From Desulfuromusa sp. (GTDB lineage Bacteria; Desulfobacterota; Desulfuromonadia; Desulfuromonadales; Geopsychrobacteraceae): a stretch of DNA of 23,989 nt. The stretch's first letter is position 1. Each line of letters opens with the position of its first letter. Of this stretch, positions 1-7,324 are shown piece by piece. A program made the translations under genes and the position numbers. The notes beneath the pieces were generated by a model that did no database searches, was not told the origin of the DNA, and saw only the letters and a program-made list of their open reading frames with translations. The stretch is taken from contig JAOZOH010000031.1 in the NCBI GenBank assembly GCA_029933365.1, positions 1-23,989 on the forward strand. The letters are read 5' to 3'.

Positions 1-23
1 CGGATGCCGACACATTGACCGAC

Positions 24-979
24 ATGCCGTTTACACAAAATTCTTTACAGGCTCAGCTGGCCTGAGCCTTAATCAGTTCCTAAGTCGCTATAGAACCGAC
101 GAGCAATGTGAGGCTGCTCTTGAAGAATCTCGCTGGCCACAAGGCTTTACTTGTCCATGCTGTCAAAGTAGCAGCTATTGCAACGTCTGGCATGGCCGGG
201 TCAAAACTTTTCAATGTAACCGCTGCCACAAACAGGTGACTTTGACCAGCGGAACGATTTTTCATGCAACCAAACTGCCGCTGTCTATCTGGTTTCAGGC
301 GCTGTTTTTTCTGACACAGACAAAAACCAACATCTCGACACTGGAGCTTATGCGGCGGATCGGCGTCAGTTACCGCACGGCCTGGCGGCTAAAACACAAA
401 CTGATGCAGGTTATGCATGAACGCGAAGGCACAACGGTGCTTGCAGATCGCGTTGAAATTGACGATGCCTATCTAGGCGGTGAACGCTCTGGAGGCAAGG
501 TCGGGCGGGGCTCAGAAAACAAGATCCCCTTTATTGCGGCCATAGAGACGAACTCCCAGGGTCACCCTAAGCGAGCCGTCTTTACGCCCGTAAAAACATT
601 CAGTAGCGCTGAAGTAAAAGTATGGGCTCAACAGTTTTTAAAATCTTCCGCAACAATCGTTTCAGATGGCCTTCCTTGCTTTCGAGCCGTTGAGACAGTT
701 GGTTGCACACATCAGCGTGAAGTTGTTGGTACTCAGCGAAAAAGCATCGATATGGGCTGCTTTCATTGGGTTAATACGATCTTGGGCAATCTTAAGACTT
801 CTATTGATGGTAATTACCATGGTTTCAAATTCGACAAGTATGCCCATCGTTACTTGTCCGAAGTTCAATATAGATTTAACCGGCGCTTTGATTTAGCCAG
901 TATTCTGCCGCGCCTGCTCTTTGCAAGCAGCCAAACTAGCCCAAGGACAGAGGCTTGGTTGCGACTGGCTGAAGATTAG
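24..979 (+). pseudogene. IS1595-family transposase, frameshifted near its N-terminus
   Basis: This is a DDE-type transposase of the IS1595 (ISXO2-like) family. An ATG at 24 opens a plausible N-terminus (MPFTQNSLQAQ) but reaches TGA at 63-65. The rest of the protein continues from about position 59 in another frame (GLSLNQFLSRYRTDEQ...), so one base appears to be missing around 57-58. The downstream frame carries a zinc ribbon (CPCC and CNRC), the helix-turn-helix stretch RIGVSYRTAWRLKHKLM, and the catalytic-domain blocks EIDDAYLGGE, VSDGLPCF, HWVNTILGNLK and RYLSEVQYRFNRRF. It ends normally at 977-979. Without the frameshift the first usable start is GTG at 236, which would drop the zinc ribbon. 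The family call is confident; loss of function assumes the indel is not a sequencing error. Terminal inverted repeats could not be identified because the left end lies at or beyond the window edge. Confidence 0.85.
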
Positions 980-1000
980 CGCTAATCAGGATCGTTTTTG

Positions 1001-1348
1001 TCAGTCAGTTTCTGTACTGGTTTGTAATTGATTGGTTTCTTGTGAACGGGTGGTGTCTTTTGTTTGTTCCTGCGCTACATTGTGGGCACTAGGACTGTCG
1101 TCATGCCCGCTACCGTCGCCGAGTCCACCACCAACACCAGCGCCATCACCGTTTCCGTCGCCACTACCACCACCGCTACCACTACCACCATCACTACCGC
1201 CGTTTCCGCCACCGTTTCCACCACCACCTTGAGCACAGGCAGTTTTCTCAATCAGCAATCCGGAAGAAAGATCGAAAGCCACGGGAGTGAGAACAAATAG
1301 CAGAATAATCGAGAAGACCAGGGGGGACATTTTCATCACACTTTTCAT
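1001..1348 (-). CDS. Small secreted glycine-rich hypothetical protein
   Basis: This is a 115-residue protein of unknown function. Residues 1-39 form a signal peptide (charged MKSVMK start, hydrophobic core IILLFVLTPVAF, cleavage probably near ACAQ). The next 45 or so residues are almost entirely Gly with Asn, Ser and Asp, and the tail is polar and rich in Thr, Gln and Glu. A good ribosome-binding site (AAGGAGC) lies 6 bases before the ATG, which supports real translation. The stop codon lies only about 20 bp beyond the transposase stop, so the IS end may supply the last residues. The Gly-rich section is low-complexity and no enzymatic domain is visible. An exported structural or surface role is possible but unproven. 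Confidence 0.6.
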   Translation of the reverse strand: MKSVMKMSPLVFSIILLFVLTPVAFDLSSGLLIEKTACAQGGGGNGGGNGGSDGGSGSGGGSGDGNGDGAGVGGGLGDGSGHDDSPSAHNVAQEQTKDTTRSQETNQLQTSTETD

Positions 1349-1490
1349 TTTTTAGCTCCTTGCTGTTGTTGGTTCGTTTCAAATACAAAATTCCTCTGCC
1401 TTGTTAAACGTATCAAAAACGATTTGGTTTACATTGAATATGCGGAATATGTGTTTTAGGGGGTATTATGGCGACAAGAAAGGCATTTTA

Positions 1491-1566
1491 ACGCAGAGGT
1501 GGAGAGATGCGGAGAAAATGTTTTTGACCCTTGTTCTTCGTGGTGTCTTTGTGTCTTGGTGGCAAT
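1491..1566. repeat. Interspersed repeat remnant in the spacer between the Gly-rich gene and the activase
   Basis: The stretch starts with a purine-rich block (ACGCAGAGGTGGAGAGATG) and ends with CTTCGTGGTGTCTTTGTGTC, which read on the other strand is the 'accaagacacaaagacaccacgaag' type of phrase. I recognise this as a non-coding repeat found in many unrelated bacterial genomes. The rest of the 1349-1626 spacer shows no ORF or clear hairpin. Confidence 0.45.
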
Positions 1567-1626
1567 AAACTTTGGCTTTGATCGAGCTTAGGAGCTTCAG
1601 TCTAAACCCCTATTGTTTTCCAGATT

Positions 1627-2535
1627 TCAGCCGCCGACAATGGCTAACAAGTCGTGTGCAGTAAAACAGTCGATAGCTTGTCGCAGCTCAATATTATCTG
1701 GTTCCTGCAGGTTGTCAGCCAGGTAGATTCCACCTAGTTTCTGATACTTATGACTGGCTATATCATGATAGGGGAGGAGATTGACACTCTTTTTCTCCCC
1801 TGGAAGGCTGGCAATAAAAGCAGCTGCTGCTGTTATGTTTTCGGGGTCAGAATTGACCCCTTTGATCAAGGGAATACGAACCTGAATATTTGCGCCACTT
1901 TTAGCCAGGGCAGCAAGGTTGGAAAGGATCAGTTCGTTACCAACACCGGTGTATGCCTTGTGTTTGTCTGAATCCATCAGCTTAAGGTCGTAAAGGAACA
2001 GATCGGTCCGTTTGGCGATCTCAAGGAGGACTTCTTCTTTGACAAAACCGCAAGTGTCGATAGTTCGGTGGATTTTCTGTTTGCCGCAGAGGTCAAGGAT
2101 TTCTGCTAGATACTCGGGGAAAAGCAGTGGCTCCCCTCCAGAAAAGGTGACTCCACCTCCGGACTGATCAAACAGAATTCGTTCCTTTTCGATAATTTTC
2201 AGTAGCTCAGAAACTGATTTGTAATAACCAGAAATCTCTGTCGCCAGAGTTGGGCAGACTTCTGCACATTGACCACTCAAGTTACAGCGTTCTGGGTCAG
2301 TGATGATTCCATCCGGAGTTAAACTGCAGGCATGATTCGGGCAGGCTTTTACACATTCTCCACAGCCGATACATTTGTCTGGGTTGTACATTTTCTGTGG
2401 TTTAGCTGAGATGCTTTCGGGGTTGTGGCACCAGATGCAGGAGAGTGGGCAGCCTTTGAAAAAGATGGTGATGCGGATGCCTGGACCATCATTGATGGCG
2501 TAGCGTTTGATGTCGAAGATCAGAGGTTGCTGCAC
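1627..2535 (-). CDS. Glycyl radical enzyme activase (radical SAM), probable HypD activating enzyme
   Basis: This enzyme installs the glycyl radical on its partner by reductive cleavage of S-adenosylmethionine. From the GTG at 2535 it has 302 residues. The radical-SAM CX3CX2C motif is C29, C33 and C36 in FKGCPLSCIWCHNPES, preceded by the family signature DGPGIR. A ferredoxin-like insert with two Cys clusters follows (CIGCGECVKACPNHAC and CNLSGQCAEVCP), as in GRE activases outside the pyruvate formate-lyase type. The SAM-binding GGEP motif (VTFSGGEPLLF) is present. GTG at 2535 was chosen because AAAGGA sits 6 bases upstream and the protein then begins at the conserved LIFDIKRYAINDGPG. An in-frame ATG at 2574 (315 residues) has no ribosome-binding site. 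The partner is almost certainly the glycyl radical enzyme upstream at 3065-5521, but the two are separated by about 530 bp of repeat DNA. Confidence 0.93.
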   Translation of the reverse strand: MQQPLIFDIKRYAINDGPGIRITIFFKGCPLSCIWCHNPESISAKPQKMYNPDKCIGCGECVKACPNHACSLTPDGIITDPERCNLSGQCAEVCPTLATEISGYYKSVSELLKIIEKERILFDQSGGGVTFSGGEPLLFPEYLAEILDLCGKQKIHRTIDTCGFVKEEVLLEIAKRTDLFLYDLKLMDSDKHKAYTGVGNELILSNLAALAKSGANIQVRIPLIKGVNSDPENITAAAAFIASLPGEKKSVNLLPYHDIASHKYQKLGGIYLADNLQEPDNIELRQAIDCFTAHDLLAIVGG

Positions 2536-2603
2536 AGAGTTTCCTTTGGTGCTTTTTTTGTCTCCATCCTTCATCCCGTGTGACGCAGCTGGAATGAAGC
2601 GAA

Positions 2604-2668
2604 ACTTTGCAGGAATTCGAAGAAAAATGTGTTGAGCCAAAAGCGAGTTTTTTTCTTCGCTGCAAAGT
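2604..2668. other. Long interrupted stem-loop upstream of the activase gene
   Basis: ACTTTGCAG (2604-2612) and CGAAGAAAAA (2618-2627) pair with TTTTTCTTCG (2650-2659) and CTGCAAAGT (2660-2668). This gives 19 base pairs with a 5-nt bulge on one side and a 22-nt loop. It lies 30-90 nt before the two possible activase starts and would be transcribed if hypD and the activase share an mRNA. It may be a processing or stability element, or simply part of the repeat. Confidence 0.5.
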
Positions 2669-2755
2669 GCAGTGTAATGGAGGGTACCCGAAGGGTAAGG
2701 AGTTCGGGCACGCATCCCCGCGATCTTGTCTTTGTTTTTATGTGCAAAAGTTAAA

Positions 2756-2792
2756 ATCAAAACTGGCGGGGCTATAGCTCCGCAGTTTTGAT
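2756..2792. repeat. 37-bp imperfect palindrome
   Basis: ATCAAAACTG at the left pairs with CAGTTTTGAT at the right. The centre GCGGGGCTATAGCTCCG is itself nearly self-complementary, giving a near-continuous stem. It is one unit of the composite repeat region. Confidence 0.6.
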
Positions 2793-3057
2793 ATCTGAAA
2801 GTCAAAGTCAACACCGGCGGGGTTCGGCCCGCCAGCCGAGTTCATTTTCTTTGTGTCGACAAAGAAAACGGAACCAAAAGAAAGCGCCCCCAATGCTCCC
2901 GCCTGCCTGCGGCAGGTTCCTTCCGCTGCGTAAATATTTGACGCGCTCGCAAAACTTGCCCTGCGGGCTTCGGACATTCCTCGCTTAATCGTCAAATATT
3001 TGCTCCACTCCAGCGGTGGCAAAGGGGAGGGGAAGTCCAGATCGTAAGACCAAACCC

Positions 3058-3078
3058 ATGAAGCCTAGAAGGCTTCAT
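3058..3078 (-). terminator. Hairpin overlapping the hypD stop codon
   Basis: ATGAAGCC (3058-3065) and GGCTTCAT (3071-3078) form a perfect 8-bp stem with a 5-nt loop that contains part of the hypD stop codon (3065-3067). No run of T follows on the minus strand, so this is not a classic intrinsic terminator. It could protect the 3' end or weakly attenuate read-through to the activase. Confidence 0.3.
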
Positions 3079-5521
3079 TCTCCGTCCGCTCAATCACTTC
3101 CTGTTGCAGATCACCATTCATATCATTGAAATAATCGCTGTAGCCAGCCATCCGTACCAGTAGATCCTTATAATCCTCTGGATTCTCCTGAGCGGCTTGA
3201 AGTGTCGCTGTATCGACGATGTTGAACTGAATATGGTGTCCGCCGAGGGTGAAATAACTGCGAATCAATTGCCCGAGTTTGACGATATCCTCATCCCGCT
3301 TTAGCAGGCTCGGCAGAAAACGCTGATTGAGCAGAGTACCACCTGACATGTTGTGATCCAGTTTGGTCAGCGATCTGATCACTGCTGACGGGCCATGGGT
3401 ATCAGCACCATGCGAAGGAGAGGTGCCATCGGAGATCGACTTTCCGGCGAAGCGGCCGTTGGGGGTGGCACCCATTACCTTGCCGAAATAGATATGGCAG
3501 GTGGTCGAAAGCATGTTCAGGTGAAAGGTTTCACCTTTTACATTGGGTTTGCCATCGATAGCGGCGAGGAGATCCTGGTAAATTTGCAGGGCAATGTCAT
3601 CAGCATAATCATCATCATTGCCGAAAAACGGGGTTTTGTTGATGATCGTCTGGCGCAGGAATTCTTCCCCTTCAAAATCTTTTGCTACCGCATCGAGAAT
3701 CTGCTCCATGCTGAAAGTCCGGTTCTCAAAGGCATGTTTTTTCAAGGTTGCCAAACTGTCGGTGACTGTCCCCAGTCCGGTGCACTGGATATAGTTGGTG
3801 TTATAGCGTGGGCCAGAATTGTAATAATCTTTTCCTTTGCTGATGCAATCCTCAATCACCACCGAGAGGAAGGGAGCCGGGGCGTACTTGGCAAACATTC
3901 GGTCGATGTAATTGCTGACCCGAATCTTGGTATCGACAATGAAATTGAGTTGCTTGTGGAATGCTTCGTATAACTCTGTATAGTTCTCAAAATTACGAGG
4001 ATCACCAGTCTCAATTCCAACCATTTTGCCGCTGAGTGGATCAATTCCGTTGTTCAGAGCAATTTCCAGAATCTTCGGGACATTCAGGTAGCCGGTCAGG
4101 ATGTAGGCTTCTTTGCCGAATGCGCCGACCTCGATACAGCCACTGCAGCCACCTTCCCGGGCGTCTTGCAGCGATTTCCCCTGGCGCATCAATTCAACCG
4201 TGTAGACATCCGGATTGAAGAGCGATGGATAGCCGTGCCCCTGCCGGATTACTTTGCAGGCGGCATTCAGGAAGCGGTCGGGAGTTTTGCTGCTGATATG
4301 AACCGAACTGCCCGGCTGGAGGATGTGCAGCTCTTCAACTACCTCAAGCATGAGGTAAGAAACCTCGCTGACGCCATCCTTGCCATTACTGTCAATACCA
4401 CCAATGTTGATGTTGGTGAAGTCATTGTAGGTACCACTTTCACGTGCGGTAATCCCAACTTTTGGTGGAGCCGGGTGGTTATTGACTTTGATCCAGAAAC
4501 AGCAGAGTAGTTCCTTGGCCTGCTCGCGAGTCAGGGTTCCCGCTTCAATTTCTGCTGTATAGAATGGTGCCAGGTGTTGATCGAAATGGCCCGGATTCAT
4601 GGCATCCCAACCGTTCAGTTCGGTGATTGTCCCTAAATGAACGAACCAGTACATCTGGATAGCTTCGTGAAAGGTGCGCGGGGCATTGGCTGGAACCCAA
4701 CGACAGGTTTCAGCTATTTTCTTTAACTCAGCAATCCGTTGTGGATCGTTCTCTTGTGCTGCCAATTCTTCTGCCAGATCGGCGTGGCGTTCAGCAAAAA
4801 CAATTACCGCATCACAAGAAATATCCATCGCTTTTAATTCTTCAGCCTTGTCGGTCGCTTCCGGATCATTCAGGAAATCCAGTGCTGCAATTTCAGCAGC
4901 GATCTGTTTTTTGAAATCAACCATGCCCGTGCGATAGATTTTGCCATCAAGGGCTGTATGTCCAGGGGCGCGCTGTTCCATGAATTCGGTAAACAGTCCG
5001 GCTTCATAGGCCGCCTGCCATTCGGCGGGGACATGATTGAAAATTCGCTCACGGATGGTTTTTCCCTGCCAGTAAGGGATCACCTCTTTGGCGTATGTAT
5101 CGATATCCTTCTGGCTAATGGTATAGCGCTGCTGCTCACGGGTATTGAGAACGTGAAAGTCTTCAACACTGTGACAGGTCAGTTCCGGGAACGTTGGTAC
5201 TGCTTTAGGTTGTGGACCGCGTTCGCCGACGATTAGTTCATCGTCTCCCAGGTAGATGGTTTTTTTTGTGCAGTGATCAAGAAAATTTAATGCCCGCAGC
5301 ATCGGGATAGAGTGTCTGCCGTAATTTTCTTTATAGAAGGCGGTTTCATGAAGAGCACGTTCGATAGAAAGGCTCGGGCTGGCTTCAAAACTCAGCTTGC
5401 GCAAACGTTGGATCCGTGGATTCATACCTGGACCGGTTTTAAGGTTTTTCTCCAGATAAAAATTTCCCTCGCACGCAGGGCCGCGTTCCGGTACGGATTT
5501 AATCTTGTCGCTGCTTTTCAT
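3065..5521 (-). CDS. hypD: Glycyl radical enzyme, probable trans-4-hydroxy-L-proline dehydratase (HypD)
   Basis: This glycyl radical enzyme probably dehydrates trans-4-hydroxy-L-proline to 1-pyrroline-5-carboxylate in the cytoplasm. It has 818 residues. The thiyl-radical loop is GCSGCIEVG (Cys462, Glu464) and the glycyl loop is RMAGYSDYF (Gly793). From memory of Clostridioides difficile HypD numbering (H160, D278, S334, D339, F340, C434, E436, Y450, G765), every position shifted by 28 finds the same residue here: H188, D306, S362, D367, F368, C462, E464, Y478 and G793. That argues strongly for HypD over pyruvate formate-lyase, choline or glycerol GREs. The start at 5521 has a good ribosome-binding site (AAAGGAAG) and leaves an N-terminal extension of about 28 residues; the in-frame ATG at 5425 lacks one. 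A perfect sigma-54 promoter lies upstream. Related GREs acting on D-hydroxyproline or hydroxyproline betaine remain possible. The symbol is not the hydrogenase-maturation hypD. Confidence 0.87.
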   Translation of the reverse strand: MKSSDKIKSVPERGPACEGNFYLEKNLKTGPGMNPRIQRLRKLSFEASPSLSIERALHETAFYKENYGRHSIPMLRALNFLDHCTKKTIYLGDDELIVGERGPQPKAVPTFPELTCHSVEDFHVLNTREQQRYTISQKDIDTYAKEVIPYWQGKTIRERIFNHVPAEWQAAYEAGLFTEFMEQRAPGHTALDGKIYRTGMVDFKKQIAAEIAALDFLNDPEATDKAEELKAMDISCDAVIVFAERHADLAEELAAQENDPQRIAELKKIAETCRWVPANAPRTFHEAIQMYWFVHLGTITELNGWDAMNPGHFDQHLAPFYTAEIEAGTLTREQAKELLCCFWIKVNNHPAPPKVGITARESGTYNDFTNINIGGIDSNGKDGVSEVSYLMLEVVEELHILQPGSSVHISSKTPDRFLNAACKVIRQGHGYPSLFNPDVYTVELMRQGKSLQDAREGGCSGCIEVGAFGKEAYILTGYLNVPKILEIALNNGIDPLSGKMVGIETGDPRNFENYTELYEAFHKQLNFIVDTKIRVSNYIDRMFAKYAPAPFLSVVIEDCISKGKDYYNSGPRYNTNYIQCTGLGTVTDSLATLKKHAFENRTFSMEQILDAVAKDFEGEEFLRQTIINKTPFFGNDDDYADDIALQIYQDLLAAIDGKPNVKGETFHLNMLSTTCHIYFGKVMGATPNGRFAGKSISDGTSPSHGADTHGPSAVIRSLTKLDHNMSGGTLLNQRFLPSLLKRDEDIVKLGQLIRSYFTLGGHHIQFNIVDTATLQAAQENPEDYKDLLVRMAGYSDYFNDMNGDLQQEVIERTENEAF

Positions 5522-5624
5522 CGAGACTTCCTTTCATCAACAAACTGCCAAGGTTGATGGCTGCCATCTGATTCATTTTTGCGAGTGCATCAAGGTTCAA
5601 GTTTGCTTTGTCCGATGATTTTAG

Positions 5625-5640
5625 AGCAATTTGAGTGCCA
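5625..5640 (-). promoter_or_regulatory. Sigma-54 (-24/-12) promoter of hypD
   Basis: On the minus strand this reads TGGCACTCAAATTGCT, an exact match to TGGCAC-N5-TTGCW with correct spacing. Transcription would start near 5613, giving a 5' leader of about 90 nt to the hypD ATG. Two sigma-54 activators are encoded in the same window. Confidence 0.85.
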
Positions 5641-5664
5641 AATGAATAATATTGTGATAATGAT

Positions 5665-5677
5665 TAACTTGTTGAAA
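5665..5677. promoter_or_regulatory. Possible IHF site between hypD promoter and upstream inverted repeat
   Basis: TAACTTGTTGAAA fits the reversed IHF consensus YAANNNNTTGATW with one mismatch. It lies in AT-rich DNA between the sigma-54 promoter and the 13-bp inverted repeat, which is where DNA bending is needed at such promoters. A match of this quality can occur by chance. Confidence 0.3.
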
Positions 5678-5687
5678 TAACAGTGGA

Positions 5688-5752
5688 AAAATATTTGTTA
5701 GAGAGTTGTTGCTGTCGAAGCCGGTAATGAATTATGCGATAACAAATATTTT
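5688..5752. promoter_or_regulatory. 13-bp inverted repeat, candidate upstream activating sequence for hypD
   Basis: AAAATATTTGTTA (5688-5700) and TAACAAATATTTT (5740-5752) are exact reverse complements separated by 39 bp. They lie about 50-110 bp upstream of the -24 element of the hypD promoter, the usual distance for enhancer-binding proteins. A further small inverted repeat (TTATTCA/TGAATAA) lies at 5751-5768. Confidence 0.45.
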
Positions 5753-5787
5753 ATTCATATTTGAATAAAATAAAGGTAGTTAGGCTG

Positions 5788-6168
5788 TTACGAGTTGTCC
5801 CGCTGGCACGACTTTTTAACCGCCAACCAGTTGATCCATAGAATCAATGCCAATCCAAGCACACTGCCAATGGCTGTCATTCCTCCGGAAAATCCCTCTC
5901 TGATTGTGTCCATGATAAATACTCCGAAAAAACAGGCAGCAATTACCATGTCCACCTTAGGTGCCCAATCGGCCTGACTACGCCACGCCCAGCTGAGAAC
6001 ATAAATATTAAAAAGTCCATATCCACCGGCAACATAGGAAAAGGTTTTCAACCACTGTGAGGCGTTGCTGCCGAAGTTGACGGTGACCGCATAAAAGACA
6101 AATAAAAATGAAGTGATGACACTGAAAATTGCAAATCCGTAGAGCAGAAACTTTTCCTGAGTTTTCAT
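5788..6168 (-). CDS. Small four-helix membrane protein of unknown function
   Basis: This is a 126-residue protein that I do not recognise. It has four likely membrane helices, roughly residues 8-30 (LLYGFAIFSVITSFLFVFYAV), 40-60, 73-88 and 97-117 (GSVLGLALILWINWLAV), with short loops and a positively charged C-terminus (KKSCQRD). The ATG at 6168 is preferred because AAGGTG lies just upstream; a GTG at 6177 would add three residues. It stands alone between the hypD control region and the LpxR-like gene, about 125 bp downstream of the latter on the same strand. No conserved catalytic residues are evident. Confidence 0.7.
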   Translation of the reverse strand: MKTQEKFLLYGFAIFSVITSFLFVFYAVTVNFGSNASQWLKTFSYVAGGYGLFNIYVLSWAWRSQADWAPKVDMVIAACFFGVFIMDTIREGFSGGMTAIGSVLGLALILWINWLAVKKSCQRDNS

Positions 6169-6292
6169 TTTTATCACCTTATTCTTAAATAAATGGTTTT
6201 GTGCTGGAGGGACATTAGCAAAAAAGGGGATGAAAAGCCATGGGGAGGTTTCATAGAGCCTGGTTGTTATTGCTCGTTTTTAAATAGTGCTA

Positions 6293-7315
6293 CTAAAACG
6301 CATAGCTGAGTATTATCGAAGTAAAATCATGATGATGGGGTTGTTGCTCAAATTCACGGGTTCGGTGGGTGTTGACCAGACTCAGAGAAAGCCGGTGAAA
6401 TCTTGCTGTTATCCCGGTTGAGAGATCGGCGACCAGTGTCTTTTTATCGACATGATGGCTGCTGCGAAAAGTACTGCCATCCAGAAAAATATCCCGCAAT
6501 ACGACACGTCCATTGACCGCAGTGAACAGATAGATACTGAGGTTGGAATCCAGAGTACTCCAGGTGCTACCAGCAGGGCGAATCAGTGATACTGAAAAAC
6601 TGCGGGGAATATTCCAGCCAGCCCGCACTTCAAATCCGCCGTTTAAATAAGTCATTACATTTCCCAGGGCAACTCCCGTATGAACTATAGCGTCAGCACA
6701 AAAACGGCGCTGATGGGTGGGGTGGTAAAGCCATTTGCGTTCAAATGCCAACGTCACTCCCAGCTCATCTTTCAATTGGTGATCCCAACCATTCGGCTCC
6801 TGCAGGTTGCGTGTCCGGTGAACAAATTTTTGTGCATCTTCGCCCAATGATGAAGGACCGACAATGCCGATTTGAACTTCTGTCGTATCCATCTGACTCC
6901 AGCTTTCCCCATCATCACTTTTTTGATGATAGGAGATGGCCAGGTAGCTGTATCCAGCATAAGGGCGATCATCCTCGATCAGGTCAAATCGACTGATATC
7001 CCGAGGTGTGAACATACTCTGTCCGATTGCCAGCTCAACCTTGTGGCCAGTTTCAGCGGGAGCATCTTTGATCAGTGGAATGCGGTGGAACAGATCAAGT
7101 GCAAATCGTGGAATCTTCGCGGTTCGATTCAATGGCACCTGCGGTGCCAGGTCGGGGGAGATGACGGAGTACTTCACCCCGTTGGTATAGTCACTGTCAG
7201 TACCGATAAAAAGGTCGTTTTCGAAGAACAAACTGTGGGTCCAGGGATTATCCAAGCTGTAGGCGGGGAGGGGAACCGTCAGCATCACCAGTAGTAAAAG
7301 AATATAGCGGGTCAT
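6293..7315 (-). CDS. LpxR-like outer-membrane lipid A deacylase family protein (DUF2219)
   Basis: This is a 340-residue exported protein. LpxR enzymes are outer-membrane beta-barrels that remove the 3'-acyloxyacyl chain of lipid A. Residues 1-20 form a signal peptide ending at AYS. The mature N-terminus carries the family signature FENDLFIGTDSDYTNG (31-46), whose Asn-Asp and Thr-Asp belong to the active-site region. The second signature GIVGPSSLGEDAQKFVH (150-166) ends in the conserved His. The C-terminus ends in an aromatic residue (SIILSYAF), as expected for a barrel protein. A strong ribosome-binding site (AGGAAGG) precedes the ATG, and the gene starts 9 bp after the site-2 protease stop, so the two are likely co-transcribed. 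The exact lipid substrate is not shown by sequence. Confidence 0.88.
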   Translation of the reverse strand: MTRYILLLLVMLTVPLPAYSLDNPWTHSLFFENDLFIGTDSDYTNGVKYSVISPDLAPQVPLNRTAKIPRFALDLFHRIPLIKDAPAETGHKVELAIGQSMFTPRDISRFDLIEDDRPYAGYSYLAISYHQKSDDGESWSQMDTTEVQIGIVGPSSLGEDAQKFVHRTRNLQEPNGWDHQLKDELGVTLAFERKWLYHPTHQRRFCADAIVHTGVALGNVMTYLNGGFEVRAGWNIPRSFSVSLIRPAGSTWSTLDSNLSIYLFTAVNGRVVLRDIFLDGSTFRSSHHVDKKTLVADLSTGITARFHRLSLSLVNTHRTREFEQQPHHHDFTSIILSYAF

Positions 7316-7324
7316 GACACCTTC

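Larger units (their letters stand above)
2575..3057. repeat. Composite palindromic repeat region between hypD and its activase
   Basis: About 480 bp with no credible gene. It holds a chain of inverted repeats: a long stem-loop at 2604-2668; a palindrome at 2756-2792; GGCGGG/CCCGCC at 2816-2833; TTTTCTTTG/CAAAGAAAA at 2845-2868; CCTGC/GCAGG near 2902-2916; and the 12-bp pair AAATATTTGACG/CGTCAAATATTT at 2932-2943 and 2990-3001. The 'accaaaagaaagcgcccccaatgctcccgcctgcctgcggcagg' type of text is one I recognise as a mosaic repeat common in Geobacter/Desulfuromonas-like genomes. A 94-codon frame crossing it on the minus strand (2738-3022) looks like a by-product of the repeat. No transposase is encoded inside. 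Confidence 0.6.

Noticed and set aside
1032..1300. Plus-strand Pro-rich and Thr-rich frames opposite the Gly-rich gene
   Set aside because: They are complements of the Gly-rich codons; the minus strand has the signal peptide and ribosome-binding site.
2574..2814. N-terminal extension of the activase to an upstream ATG
   Set aside because: The extra residues have no family similarity and cover the stem-loop and repeat; GTG at 2535 has a proper ribosome-binding site and matches the family start.
2738..3022. 94-codon minus-strand frame in the spacer between hypD and the activase
   Set aside because: It lies wholly in palindromic repeat DNA, its composition follows the repeat, and similar frames are routinely over-called in such repeats.
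2575..3057. CRISPR array or retron in the repeat-rich spacer
   Set aside because: There are no regularly spaced direct repeats and no reverse transcriptase or Cas genes nearby; the structure is a chain of different inverted repeats.
3395..3973. Long plus-strand frame opposite hypD
   Set aside because: It is the antisense shadow of a clearly coding glycyl radical enzyme and shows no domain or ribosome-binding site.
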